This document shows positions 1 through 8,200 of a stretch of DNA of 47,945 nucleotides, one piece after another. Under the pieces are notes generated by a model. It saw only the letters and a list, made by a program, of their open reading frames with translations, ran no database searches and had not been told where the DNA came from. The translations under genes were made by a program, and so were the position numbers. The first letter of the stretch is position 1, and every line of letters starts with the position of its first letter. Source of the DNA: Prevotella sp. 885 (lineage in GTDB: Bacteria > Bacteroidota > Bacteroidia > Bacteroidales > Bacteroidaceae). The stretch is taken from contig NZ_NOVE01000023.1 in the NCBI RefSeq assembly GCF_002265625.1, forward strand, positions 1-47,945, in the 5' to 3' direction.

Positions 1-253
1 AATCAACGAGTTATGCAACTTTTCAAAGAACTATTTCGCAATATAAAGTGTTAAATGTCAGCAACTTAACGAGCTGAATTCTTGCACTTTTTATGTCAGA
101 TTTATATCTAAATTTTGAACACTCTACCCGAAAGGGGGAATAAGCGGGTGGGTTCTGACTTTTATAAATAGGGCGTTTACTTGACGCTTGTCTTTCAAAC
201 CGTAAACTTCGCACCTTTACAAATCACAGAAGATAAGATGGCAACGTAGATGC

Positions 254-470
254 CCACGGTAGGTATATTGTATACCCTGCCGTGGTTTGTCGTATACATA
301 CGTCTCGTTCTTGCAACGGGTACGTGTGTGTACGGCTTCCCACGTATGGGATTATATAGTATAAATTATGCGTGGGCTTTCTGCAGTTGCTCGTTTCTGT
401 GATTGGGCAATGCGAAGGCCTACGGTTTGCGGAACGGGCGAAGGAGAAAGAACCCACGCATTCTGTTTTT
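254..470 (+). ncRNA. Candidate structured leader RNA upstream of the defence operon
   Basis: No gene is seen in 1-554, but this part is dense in nested inverted repeats. Hairpin A (254-285) pairs ccacgg..ggtata with tatacc..ccgtgg. Hairpin B pairs 291-309 with 315-334: 19 pairs, one bulged T at 321, a five-base loop. Hairpin C pairs 339-349 with 366-376. Hairpin D pairs 368-382 with 445-461 (9 bp plus 6 bp across a two-base bulge), encloses a 10-bp stem (387-396/432-441) and a 5-bp stem (412-416/426-430), and is followed by a T-rich tract (466-470). C and D share bases 368-376, so they exclude each other. The non-Watson-Crick pairs are T.G on this strand, which fits an RNA read rightwards. 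Function is inferred: leader, attenuator or separate small RNA. Pairing was done by eye. Bases 1-253 and 471-554 show no gene; a ccc-gaaa-ggg mini-hairpin lies at 127-136. Confidence 0.45.
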
Positions 471-554
471 AAGAGCCATGAAAGATAACTTAGGTCAAAC
501 TGTTCTGATATTTGGGTTCTGTCGGAGATATAATGAAGAACGTTAGGATCTATT

Positions 555-1418
555 ATGTACATAAAATACGTTTTCTCTGGTCATGAATCCTTCCCATGTA
601 GAATGTTGTGGCCTATAAAGGGATACGACTATATTGTTGAAGGTAATAATTTCAACGACCCCAACTCTGTTGTTGAGTTGGGAGTAGGCAAGAATATGGT
701 TGCTTCAATACGCTATTGGTTGAAGGTTCTGGGATTGACCGAACAAGACAAATCTACGCCGATAGCCAATTATTTGTTTGATAAAGAAAATGGGAAAGAC
801 AGATACATAGAAAGTCTTGGTACGTTATGGCTTCTCCATTTCCTTCTTGTTGCAACTCAAGAAGCCACTCTCTATAATATTTTGTTTCTTCGTTATCAGA
901 AGGAGCGCAAGCAGTTTGACAAAGAGCAAATACAGAATTATGTGAAACGCCTTATGACGGAAGACAATAAGCAGAAACAATTCAATGCTAATACGGTGGG
1001 CAAGGACTTTGGTGTACTTACTCAGAATTATGCACAGCCTTCAAGTCCCAAGTCGTATGAGGACTATTCTTCTCTTCTGATAGACTTGAATCTTATAAGG
1101 CACGACAGAACAGACAAGTCTTTTGCATTCAATATCGACGGAAAACGTTCTGTGCCATTGGAGATTTTCTTTTATGCCATCCTCACGATGAAAGGCGAGG
1201 ACCGTACTGTGTCGTATGACATATTGCAGAATGTCGGACTAATATTTTGCATGACCGATATTGAAGTGATAGAGATGATGCAGCAGATAAGCGTTGAGTA
1301 TTCTGAATATGTGCAATACAGCGACAATGCAGGAATACGCCAGCTTCTATTCAAGGAAGGCAAGAACATTGAACCTATTGATTTACTTAACAGATACTAC
1401 AAAAATGCAGCAGTTTAG
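555..1418 (+). CDS. DUF4007 family protein, first gene of the defence operon
   Basis: A 287-residue protein whose N-terminus (FSGHESFPCRMLWPIKGYD, then LGVGKNMVASIRYW near residues 43-56) matches the DUF4007 family well. The family has no established biochemical role. It is known mainly from defence neighbourhoods with PAPS-reductase-family and phosphorothioation-related genes, which is what follows here. The conserved VGKNM..SIR..W block and basic residues suggest nucleic-acid binding, but that is inference. The ATG at 555 is the only sensible start and has no evident Shine-Dalgarno site. The 3' end overlaps the next gene by 14 bases, indicating coupled translation. Its promoter is not obvious; the structured leader at 254-470 lies 85 bases upstream. 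Confidence 0.85.
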   Translation: MYIKYVFSGHESFPCRMLWPIKGYDYIVEGNNFNDPNSVVELGVGKNMVASIRYWLKVLGLTEQDKSTPIANYLFDKENGKDRYIESLGTLWLLHFLLVATQEATLYNILFLRYQKERKQFDKEQIQNYVKRLMTEDNKQKQFNANTVGKDFGVLTQNYAQPSSPKSYEDYSSLLIDLNLIRHDRTDKSFAFNIDGKRSVPLEIFFYAILTMKGEDRTVSYDILQNVGLIFCMTDIEVIEMMQQISVEYSEYVQYSDNAGIRQLLFKEGKNIEPIDLLNRYYKNAAV

Positions 1419-4400
1419 TTTGTCGGCAAATATAGAGGAAGGCCTAAGCAAGAACTTCCAATATATAGTTACCCCTAATGCACGTGATGTTGCATCCGGA
1501 CTTGTGGATGGCTACCGCACAGGCATACATTCGTTTACTATTATCGGTTCGTATGGCACTGGTAAGTCAAGCTTTCTGCTTGCTTTGGAGAAGGACTTGC
1601 AGAGTAAAGGTTCCTACAGCCTTCTGAATCCACAGACTTTGTCGGCTAATGCAAAGTTTGATGTGCTGAAGATAGTAGGCGACTATAAAGACTTAGTCTC
1701 GTTGATGCGTGATAAATTGTCGGTCGACGGAACGGCTGACAATGTGCTTGATCGATTGCGTGAAATCTATAACCAAGCAAAGAAGCAAGGTAAGTTTCTC
1801 GTTATTTTCATTGATGAGTTTGGCAAGGTGCTTGAACATGCTGCGAAGAACAATCCTGAGCAGGAGTTGTATTTCATGCAGAAGCTGGCTGAATTTGTGA
1901 ATGTGTCAACAAGGCAAATTCTTCTTGTAACCACTCTTCATCAGAACTTCAGTGCTTACGCTCGAAAGCTCTCTACTTTGCAGAAGGAGGAATGGACTAA
2001 GGTGAAGGGACGCTTCAAGGAACTTGTGTTTATAGAGCCAGTTGAGCAATTGCTTTACCTTGCTTCCACCCAACTGAATGCAAAAAACGATGTTGGTGTT
2101 AATGCCGAGTCTATGGAAAAGTTGTGCCAGCTTGCCAAGGCAACAAAGTTCGTTTCGGATGGTTTCAATTCGGACACGGCTAATGCCCTTTATCCGTTGG
2201 AGCCGTTCTCGGCTTACGCCATGACACAGGCTATACAGCGTTATGGGCAGAATGAGCGTTCGCTGTTCTCGTTTCTTAACGCAAAGGGTGCCAGCTCTTT
2301 GAGTGAATACAAAGAAGGCTTCTATGGCATTGCCAATTGCTACGACTATATATTACAGAATTTCTACTCATATCTGAAGGATGCCAATGCCGACTCGATG
2401 CAATGGAGTTCTATGCAGGTGGCTCTTGAACGTATTGAGGGACAAGCATGGGAGACAAAGAACGAGCTGCTTGGGTCAATAAAGATTGTAAAGACTATTG
2501 GAATGCTTAATTTGCTTGGCAATTCTTCGTTCAAGATGACGAGGGAGCAAACTGCCAACTATGTAAGCATTGCACTCGGAGTGGAAGATGCTCTTCACAT
2601 ACTCAACTTGCTTGAGCAGTACAAGATTATTCGCTTCGCAAGCTACAAATTACGGTATATCCTTTTTGACGGAACAGACATTAACATAGAGAATGAAATA
2701 AGAAAGGCAGGACTCGTGGTGAGCCGTCCCGTAAATTATGTTGACGAGATACGCAACTATTGTTTCAAGAAGATAGCTCCAGTCAAGATGTGCTATTTCC
2801 AGAAGGGCACTCCGCGCTATTTCGAATATGAGATATTGGAGGAGGGTCAGGACAAAGTGCCTACTGGAGATACCGATGGTTACATACAGCTGATATTCTC
2901 GTCGAAGAAGGATATTGTAAACGACACGCTTGCATTGAGTGCAGAGTGTGGAAATGCAATAGTGTTTGCATGTTTTAATAACATAGATGAGCTTGTAGAC
3001 CATTTGCACATGGTAGAGAAGTATAACTATATTCTTAGTAAGGTGCTTCTTGACAAGTCTGACCATGTGGCAATAACAGAGGTGAAGAATCTCTTGGAAT
3101 ATGAAAAGATATTGTTGGACAAGTCGCTCAACGAGGCATTGTTCTCATATAACGATGATGTGACATGGATATTCGGTGGCAAGGAGGTGGAGGTGAAGAC
3201 CTTCCGTATGTTCAACGAACTTCTTTCGTTCGTTTGCAATACGGTGTATCATAAGACATCTGTAATGAACAACGAACTTTTCAATCGCCACAAGTTGAGC
3301 GGTTCGATATCAAGTGCACGTGTGAAATATCTCACGGCGATGCTCAACCAAGGAAATGAGGTAGACTTCGGATTTGCAAAAGACAAGTTCCCACCAGAGA
3401 AGACAATATATTACTCACTGTTGAAACATACGGGACTTCATGCGGATGGCGCTTTTGCGAGTCAGCCCTCCAATGAAGGAATCAAGCCGTTATGGGATGC
3501 CTGTGAGGATTTCTTGGCTTCAACAACAAATAAGCCGCGCAAGATATCAGAACTTGTAAAGCTTCTGTCTGCACGTCCATATAAGCTGAAACAAGGTTTT
3601 CTTGATTTCTGGATTCCAACGTATCTATACATAAAGAAACAGGAATACTCGCTATATGGCAATGGTGGAGCATATATTCCGAACGTGAACATGGAGTTCT
3701 TCGAGTTGCTTCAGAAACATTCATCCGACTATAGTGTCAAGGCACTTGACGTGACGGGGGTGCGCATGGATATATTTAACAAGTATCGCAAGTTCTTGAA
3801 TGTAAATGCTCTTGGGGAGGTGAAGAGCGATGACTTTGTGGAGACCATAAAGCCGTTCTTCTTTTTCTATAGCCGACAGCTTAATGATTATGCCAAGCAC
3901 ACACGAAAGTTCAATCATGAGCAGACCGCACGTTTCCGTGACACGCTTGCCGTGGCTAAGGACCCCGAAAAAACCTTCTTTGAGGACCTGCCCGAAGCAT
4001 TAGGCTTCGACAAGATGGCTTTGCAGAAAAAGGAAAAGGTGGAGGAGTTCTGCTATGTCGTTAATCGTGCAGTAAGAGAATTGCGCTCATGCTACAACGA
4101 CCTAATTGACCGTATAGAATCCAGCGTCTTGGATGCCCTCAGTATCGAGGAATATGATTATTCTGAGTACGTGGTCGAAATACGCCAACGTTTCGCCTCT
4201 GTCAACGAGCATTTGCTTACCGGCCGACTGAAGGAATTCTATAATCACGTCATGGCAGAGTTTGACAATCGCAAGGAGTGGTATCAGTCAATATGCTATA
4301 CTGCTTTGGAGCAGCCACTTGAACGTTTGCGCGATGATCAGGAAGAAAAGCTTGTGCATAACCTTGTGACGCTTTTTCGTGAATGCGAGAAATATTCCGA

Positions 4401-4632
4401 CATCTCACGCATGGGCGTAGCTACCAACGCCAACGAGGAATGCTTCTCGGTTGACATGGTGGCAACAAAGGGCAAGAACCTCTCGTCACAGACATTCCGA
4501 CTGCCTAAGACGGAAGAAAGTAAAGCTGACGAGCTGGAGAAACTGTTGGATGAGGCTCTTGCAAATACCGACAATGATAATGTGGCTATATGCACATTGT
4601 TGAGAGTGTTAAACAAAAAGATGGCAAAATGA
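1405..4632 (+). CDS. Large P-loop ATPase, BrxC/PglY-like
   Basis: A 1075-residue protein with a Walker A motif GSYGTGKSS at residues 48-56 and a Walker B motif LVIFIDEFGK at about 132-141. The rest is long and alpha-helical with no domain I can name. Size and layout resemble the large ATPases of BREX systems (BrxC/PglY), which are thought to organise modification and exclusion complexes on DNA. The match is by architecture only. I place the start at ATG 1405 because the Walker A then sits at the usual distance. An in-frame ATG at 1294 would lie deep inside the DUF4007 gene. The stop overlaps the next start as ATGA (4629-4632), so the proteins are probably made in fixed proportion. Confidence 0.8.
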   Translation: MQQFSLSANIEEGLSKNFQYIVTPNARDVASGLVDGYRTGIHSFTIIGSYGTGKSSFLLALEKDLQSKGSYSLLNPQTLSANAKFDVLKIVGDYKDLVSLMRDKLSVDGTADNVLDRLREIYNQAKKQGKFLVIFIDEFGKVLEHAAKNNPEQELYFMQKLAEFVNVSTRQILLVTTLHQNFSAYARKLSTLQKEEWTKVKGRFKELVFIEPVEQLLYLASTQLNAKNDVGVNAESMEKLCQLAKATKFVSDGFNSDTANALYPLEPFSAYAMTQAIQRYGQNERSLFSFLNAKGASSLSEYKEGFYGIANCYDYILQNFYSYLKDANADSMQWSSMQVALERIEGQAWETKNELLGSIKIVKTIGMLNLLGNSSFKMTREQTANYVSIALGVEDALHILNLLEQYKIIRFASYKLRYILFDGTDINIENEIRKAGLVVSRPVNYVDEIRNYCFKKIAPVKMCYFQKGTPRYFEYEILEEGQDKVPTGDTDGYIQLIFSSKKDIVNDTLALSAECGNAIVFACFNNIDELVDHLHMVEKYNYILSKVLLDKSDHVAITEVKNLLEYEKILLDKSLNEALFSYNDDVTWIFGGKEVEVKTFRMFNELLSFVCNTVYHKTSVMNNELFNRHKLSGSISSARVKYLTAMLNQGNEVDFGFAKDKFPPEKTIYYSLLKHTGLHADGAFASQPSNEGIKPLWDACEDFLASTTNKPRKISELVKLLSARPYKLKQGFLDFWIPTYLYIKKQEYSLYGNGGAYIPNVNMEFFELLQKHSSDYSVKALDVTGVRMDIFNKYRKFLNVNALGEVKSDDFVETIKPFFFFYSRQLNDYAKHTRKFNHEQTARFRDTLAVAKDPEKTFFEDLPEALGFDKMALQKKEKVEEFCYVVNRAVRELRSCYNDLIDRIESSVLDALSIEEYDYSEYVVEIRQRFASVNEHLLTGRLKEFYNHVMAEFDNRKEWYQSICYTALEQPLERLRDDQEEKLVHNLVTLFRECEKYSDISRMGVATNANEECFSVDMVATKGKNLSSQTFRLPKTEESKADELEKLLDEALANTDNDNVAICTLLRVLNKKMAK

Positions 4633-5726
4633 AAGTAAGACATATTCTTGGAATTTCTGGAGGAAAGGATAGTGCAGCCCTTGCAATCTACCTTAAACAG
4701 AAATATCCTCAACTGAAGATAGAATACTACAACTCCGACACGGGATGTGAGCTGGCAGAGACAGAGTTGCTGATAGAAAGATTATCAGCATATTTGGGAA
4801 CTATAAAAAGACTTCGAGCTGCTGAGGGCAGCCCGGAGCCAACTCCCTTTGAGCATTTTCTTAAAGCAGCAGGCGGCTTCCTTCCGTCGCCGCAACAAAG
4901 ATGGTGCACTCAAAAAATGAAACTTGCAGAATTTGAGCGTTATGTAGGCGACGATTATGCAGTGTCGTATGTCGGAATACGTGGCGACGAGGATCGTGAC
5001 GGCTATATATCTTCCAAACCTAACATTCAGGCTGTTTTCCCTTTCCGCCGCAATATATGGAGTATTGATGTTATAAACAAAGTGCTTCACAACGACCAGC
5101 AGGAGCAGATTATTGCTTTGTACGACAGTCTGTGCAAGGATTATCAGCGTGAGGACATAATGCAAGTGTTGAAACGCCCGATTTCCAAGCAATTCTATTA
5201 TTCCAAGAAGTTGAACGCCTTGCTCGATATTGACGTTAAGCTGTTCAATCATGTGGTGTTTGAATACTTGAAGACAACGGAATATCCAATAGGCAAACTC
5301 GACAGTTTTCCTTTGATTGACAATGACGAGGTGCTTGTTAAGGACGACATCTTCCGACTCTTGCGCGAGAGTGGAGTAGGAGTGCCAGCCTATTATGAGG
5401 AAATTCCTTTTGAGGTGGACGGCAAGACGGGCACTTATTGCAGAAGCCGTTCGGGCTGTTACTTCTGTTTCTTTCAGCAGAAGATAGAATGGATATGGCT
5501 TTATGAGCAGCATCCCGACCTCTATAAGAAGGCAATGGAGTTTGAGAAAGACGGCTATACATGGAATCAGGGTGAGAGTCTTGCCGAATTGATTAAGCCT
5601 GAGCGAATAAGAAAGATAAAGCTCGACATCATAAAACGACAGGAGGAAAACCGCACAAAGCAAAAAGGCACTACACTTGTCGACTTGTTCGGCGACGAGA
5701 TAATGTGCGCTAATTGTTTCATCTGA
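4629..5726 (+). CDS. PAPS-reductase-family ATP pyrophosphatase, DndC-like
   Basis: A 365-residue protein with the PP-loop SGGKDS at residues 10-15, which marks the adenine nucleotide alpha-hydrolase/PAPS reductase fold, and RWCTQKMK (Cys93) typical of that family. A cysteine cluster near the C-terminus (Cys271, Cys277, Cys280 in CRSRSGCYFC) resembles the iron-sulfur ligands of DndC/SspD-type proteins. A terminal CANC (Cys360, Cys363) may supply more ligands. In Dnd and Ssp systems this enzyme adenylates the DNA backbone before sulfur insertion; in type 4 BREX a relative is BrxP. No cysteine desulfurase gene is adjacent, so a housekeeping desulfurase would have to supply sulfur, or the chemistry differs. 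The ATG at 4629 overlaps the upstream stop. Sulfur modification is inferred, not shown. Confidence 0.85.
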   Translation: MKVRHILGISGGKDSAALAIYLKQKYPQLKIEYYNSDTGCELAETELLIERLSAYLGTIKRLRAAEGSPEPTPFEHFLKAAGGFLPSPQQRWCTQKMKLAEFERYVGDDYAVSYVGIRGDEDRDGYISSKPNIQAVFPFRRNIWSIDVINKVLHNDQQEQIIALYDSLCKDYQREDIMQVLKRPISKQFYYSKKLNALLDIDVKLFNHVVFEYLKTTEYPIGKLDSFPLIDNDEVLVKDDIFRLLRESGVGVPAYYEEIPFEVDGKTGTYCRSRSGCYFCFFQQKIEWIWLYEQHPDLYKKAMEFEKDGYTWNQGESLAELIKPERIRKIKLDIIKRQEENRTKQKGTTLVDLFGDEIMCANCFI

Positions 5727-5740
5727 AAACTCTTAAGTTT

Positions 5741-7963
5741 ATGCTATACGAGGTTGATTGGGCAGAAGACGGAACATATCGCCCTGGGGAATACAATTCG
5801 CCAGAGAAGTTCTTCAACGATGGGTTGAGGAACAGCGATGAGTTTGATTTGCAGTTGGGCTATTTCAGCTCTGCTGCAATAAGTGTGCTTGCTGAGGGCT
5901 TTGCTACTTTCATTGCGAATGGTGGAAGAATGCGCCTTGTTATAAATCAGATAGTTTCGGAAGCTGACAAGAAAGCCATAAACAATGGAGTGAACGGAAC
6001 GATTATTGACTGTTTCGACCTGACGGATTTCGAGTCTTTGCGACAGACTTTTGACGAATACCAGCAGCAGTTCTTCGACTGTTTAGCTTTCCTTATTCAC
6101 CACAAGCGTATTGATATACGTATCATACGTCCACGCAACCGTAAAGGCATCGCCCATACCAAGTCGGGACAATTTCGTGATGGCGACAGCGTGACTTCAT
6201 TCACAGGGTCTGCCAATTTCACAATAAGCGGACTGTTCAATAATCTTGAGGAGATAAAAATCGACCGAAGCGACTCGCTTGACGTGATGATACGCAAGCG
6301 GATTCAAAACCAACGTGAAGAGTTCGATGCTATAATGAACCGTCAGAAGAATGGTGTTGAGTATTTGTCGGCAGACAAACTTGAAACAGCAATAACCTCG
6401 TCTTTTAAAGATAAGGATATTGACGAGCTGCTTGACGTGGAACGTAAGTTGAAAAGAATCAAGGCTGAAAAGGAGGCTCGAAAGATAAATGAAGAAAAGG
6501 TTGTGGTGCATGATGAAGAAAATGAATCCAGTCCCCATTTTCCTTATCCGTCAGGTCCGCGCGACTATCAGAAACAGGCTTTTGAGAATTGGAAGAACAA
6601 CAAGCAGCGTGGTCTGTTTGCCATGGCTACGGGTACGGGCAAGACCATTACATCGCTTAATTGTCTGTTGGAGATTTACAAGCGCAAGGGCTATTACAAG
6701 GCAATAATACTTGTGCCGACTAAAACATTGGTTGAACAATGGGTTGAAGAATGCCGTAAGTTCAATTTCAAGAATATCTATAAAGTATATTCTCGCAACA
6801 GAAGATGGAAGGATGAGATTGAGGCTTTGCACATGAAGGAGGCTTTCAATTATTCAGATGGCGACGACTCCTTTATCATCATTTCAACCTATGCCTCATT
6901 TGCTCGTGCCAATGTATTCAATACCTTGAATGGCTTTTCTATGAGTAAAACTCTTCTTATCGCTGATGAGGCTCATAATATGGGTGCTGGCAGAATCCTT
7001 GACAGGCTCGATGGCATAAAGTATTTCCGTCGCATAGGATTGTCGGCAACTCCCAACCGCCAGTACGACGATGTGGCAAACAACAGACTGGCTAATTTCT
7101 TTGGAAGTGAGAGAGGCTTTACCTTTGAATATTCCATGCGTGAGGCCATTGACAATGGTTTCTTGTGCCGTTATTATTATTATCCTCATGTGGTATATTT
7201 GGATGATGAAGAGATGGCAGAGTATATAAAGATATCATTGCAGTTGGCTAAATTTTTCAACTACGATAGTTCGTCTTTTCCGCAAGGCGATGATATTCTC
7301 ATGGCTTTGTTGCTGAAGCGAAAGCGTATAATACATAAGGCTAAGAACAAGGAAGAGACTTTCCGCAACATCTTGAAGCAAAGGTATGAGGAAAAGGGGA
7401 ATTTGAGATACACCTTGGTTTATGTGCCAGAAGGCAACAAGCCAGATGAAACGTCAGACGTTTTCGATGTGGAGGATGTAGTAGGTGAGGATGAGACTTC
7501 ACAGCACCTTATAGATAGGTATACAGAAATAGTGAAGGGCATAAGTCGCACAACTACAGTACGAGAATTCACTTCCTCGTCGAAAAAAAGGAATAAGATT
7601 CTTGAGGATTTCGCCAATGGCGATTTGGAAGTTCTTACTTCTATGAAATGTCTTGATGAAGGCGTGGACGTTCCACGTAGCGAGATGGCTATATTCTGTG
7701 CAAGTACGGGCAATCCTCGACAATTCATACAACGTAGAGGCAGAATCTTGCGAAAGCACAAGGATAAGTATCATGCCGTGATACACGACCTGATTGTTGC
7801 GCCTATGATTAACTCTGCATCTGAGAGTTACAACATGGAGCGCAAGCTGCTCGAAATGGAAATGCGACGTGTGAGGGATTTTGCTTCTTTGTCAGAGAAT
7901 GCAGACTTCACTTACACCGAACTTGATGACATTACTACATATTACAACATAACAATTTTATAA
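5741..7963 (+). CDS. PLD-like nuclease domain fused to DEAH-box SF2 helicase
   Basis: A 740-residue protein. Residues about 1-200 form a phospholipase-D-like domain with HTK (139-141) followed by GSANFT and a GLFNNLEEI tail, as in PLDc_2 nucleases. After a charged linker (about 225-262) comes a superfamily 2 helicase: Walker A ATGTGKT (296-302), DEAH (409-412), LSATPNR (434-440), and motif VI QRRGRILR near residue 660. Such PLD-helicase fusions occur in restriction and defence modules, where they probably unwind and cut target DNA. The start is ATG 5741; an in-frame TTG at 5714 would overlap the previous gene. It begins 14 bases after the PAPS-reductase gene. Only one HxK motif is evident, so a nuclease would need to dimerise. 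Confidence 0.85.
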   Translation: MLYEVDWAEDGTYRPGEYNSPEKFFNDGLRNSDEFDLQLGYFSSAAISVLAEGFATFIANGGRMRLVINQIVSEADKKAINNGVNGTIIDCFDLTDFESLRQTFDEYQQQFFDCLAFLIHHKRIDIRIIRPRNRKGIAHTKSGQFRDGDSVTSFTGSANFTISGLFNNLEEIKIDRSDSLDVMIRKRIQNQREEFDAIMNRQKNGVEYLSADKLETAITSSFKDKDIDELLDVERKLKRIKAEKEARKINEEKVVVHDEENESSPHFPYPSGPRDYQKQAFENWKNNKQRGLFAMATGTGKTITSLNCLLEIYKRKGYYKAIILVPTKTLVEQWVEECRKFNFKNIYKVYSRNRRWKDEIEALHMKEAFNYSDGDDSFIIISTYASFARANVFNTLNGFSMSKTLLIADEAHNMGAGRILDRLDGIKYFRRIGLSATPNRQYDDVANNRLANFFGSERGFTFEYSMREAIDNGFLCRYYYYPHVVYLDDEEMAEYIKISLQLAKFFNYDSSSFPQGDDILMALLLKRKRIIHKAKNKEETFRNILKQRYEEKGNLRYTLVYVPEGNKPDETSDVFDVEDVVGEDETSQHLIDRYTEIVKGISRTTTVREFTSSSKKRNKILEDFANGDLEVLTSMKCLDEGVDVPRSEMAIFCASTGNPRQFIQRRGRILRKHKDKYHAVIHDLIVAPMINSASESYNMERKLLEMEMRRVRDFASLSENADFTYTELDDITTYYNITIL

Positions 7964-7969
7964 AAAAAT

Positions 7970-8200
7970 ATGGCATATACTTCAAATAACGACAAGATGC
8001 TTGAGGCTGTTCTTACAGACCCCGACTTGATGAAATTTGGCGATTATAATCCAGCCGAAGTCACATCAATATACCAAGCTATTGATTCTGACAATGTAGT
8101 TGTCAGCGCTGTTGCTCAGATAATCAAACGTTCAGCAGAACAAGCAACAGAGAAAGAAATATACAAAGAAGTAACAGAATATTTAAAGAGAAACGTATGA
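7970..8200 (+). CDS. Small helical protein of unknown function in the defence operon
   Basis: A 76-residue, mildly acidic protein that I do not recognise. It is predicted to be mostly helical and has no cysteines, no signal peptide and no membrane segment. It begins six bases after the helicase stop, and its own stop overlaps the next start as ATGA (8197-8200). This coupling to the SMC-like ATPase gene supports it being translated. A small accessory subunit or adaptor for the helicase or the ATPase is the simplest guess, comparable in size to the small subunits of Dnd-type clusters, but there is no visible DndE similarity. Confidence 0.75.
   Translation: MAYTSNNDKMLEAVLTDPDLMKFGDYNPAEVTSIYQAIDSDNVVVSAVAQIIKRSAEQATEKEIYKEVTEYLKRNV

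Noticed and set aside
254..470. Retron or group II intron RNA
   Set aside because: No reverse transcriptase gene is nearby, and the characteristic group II domain V pattern with a GAAA loop is not present.
224..562. 112-codon frame on the minus strand upstream of the operon
   Set aside because: It coincides with the hairpin-rich leader, has no recognisable domain and odd composition.
4785..5663. 292-codon open frame on the minus strand
   Set aside because: It lies fully inside the DndC-like gene, has no family likeness and is a shadow of its codon use.
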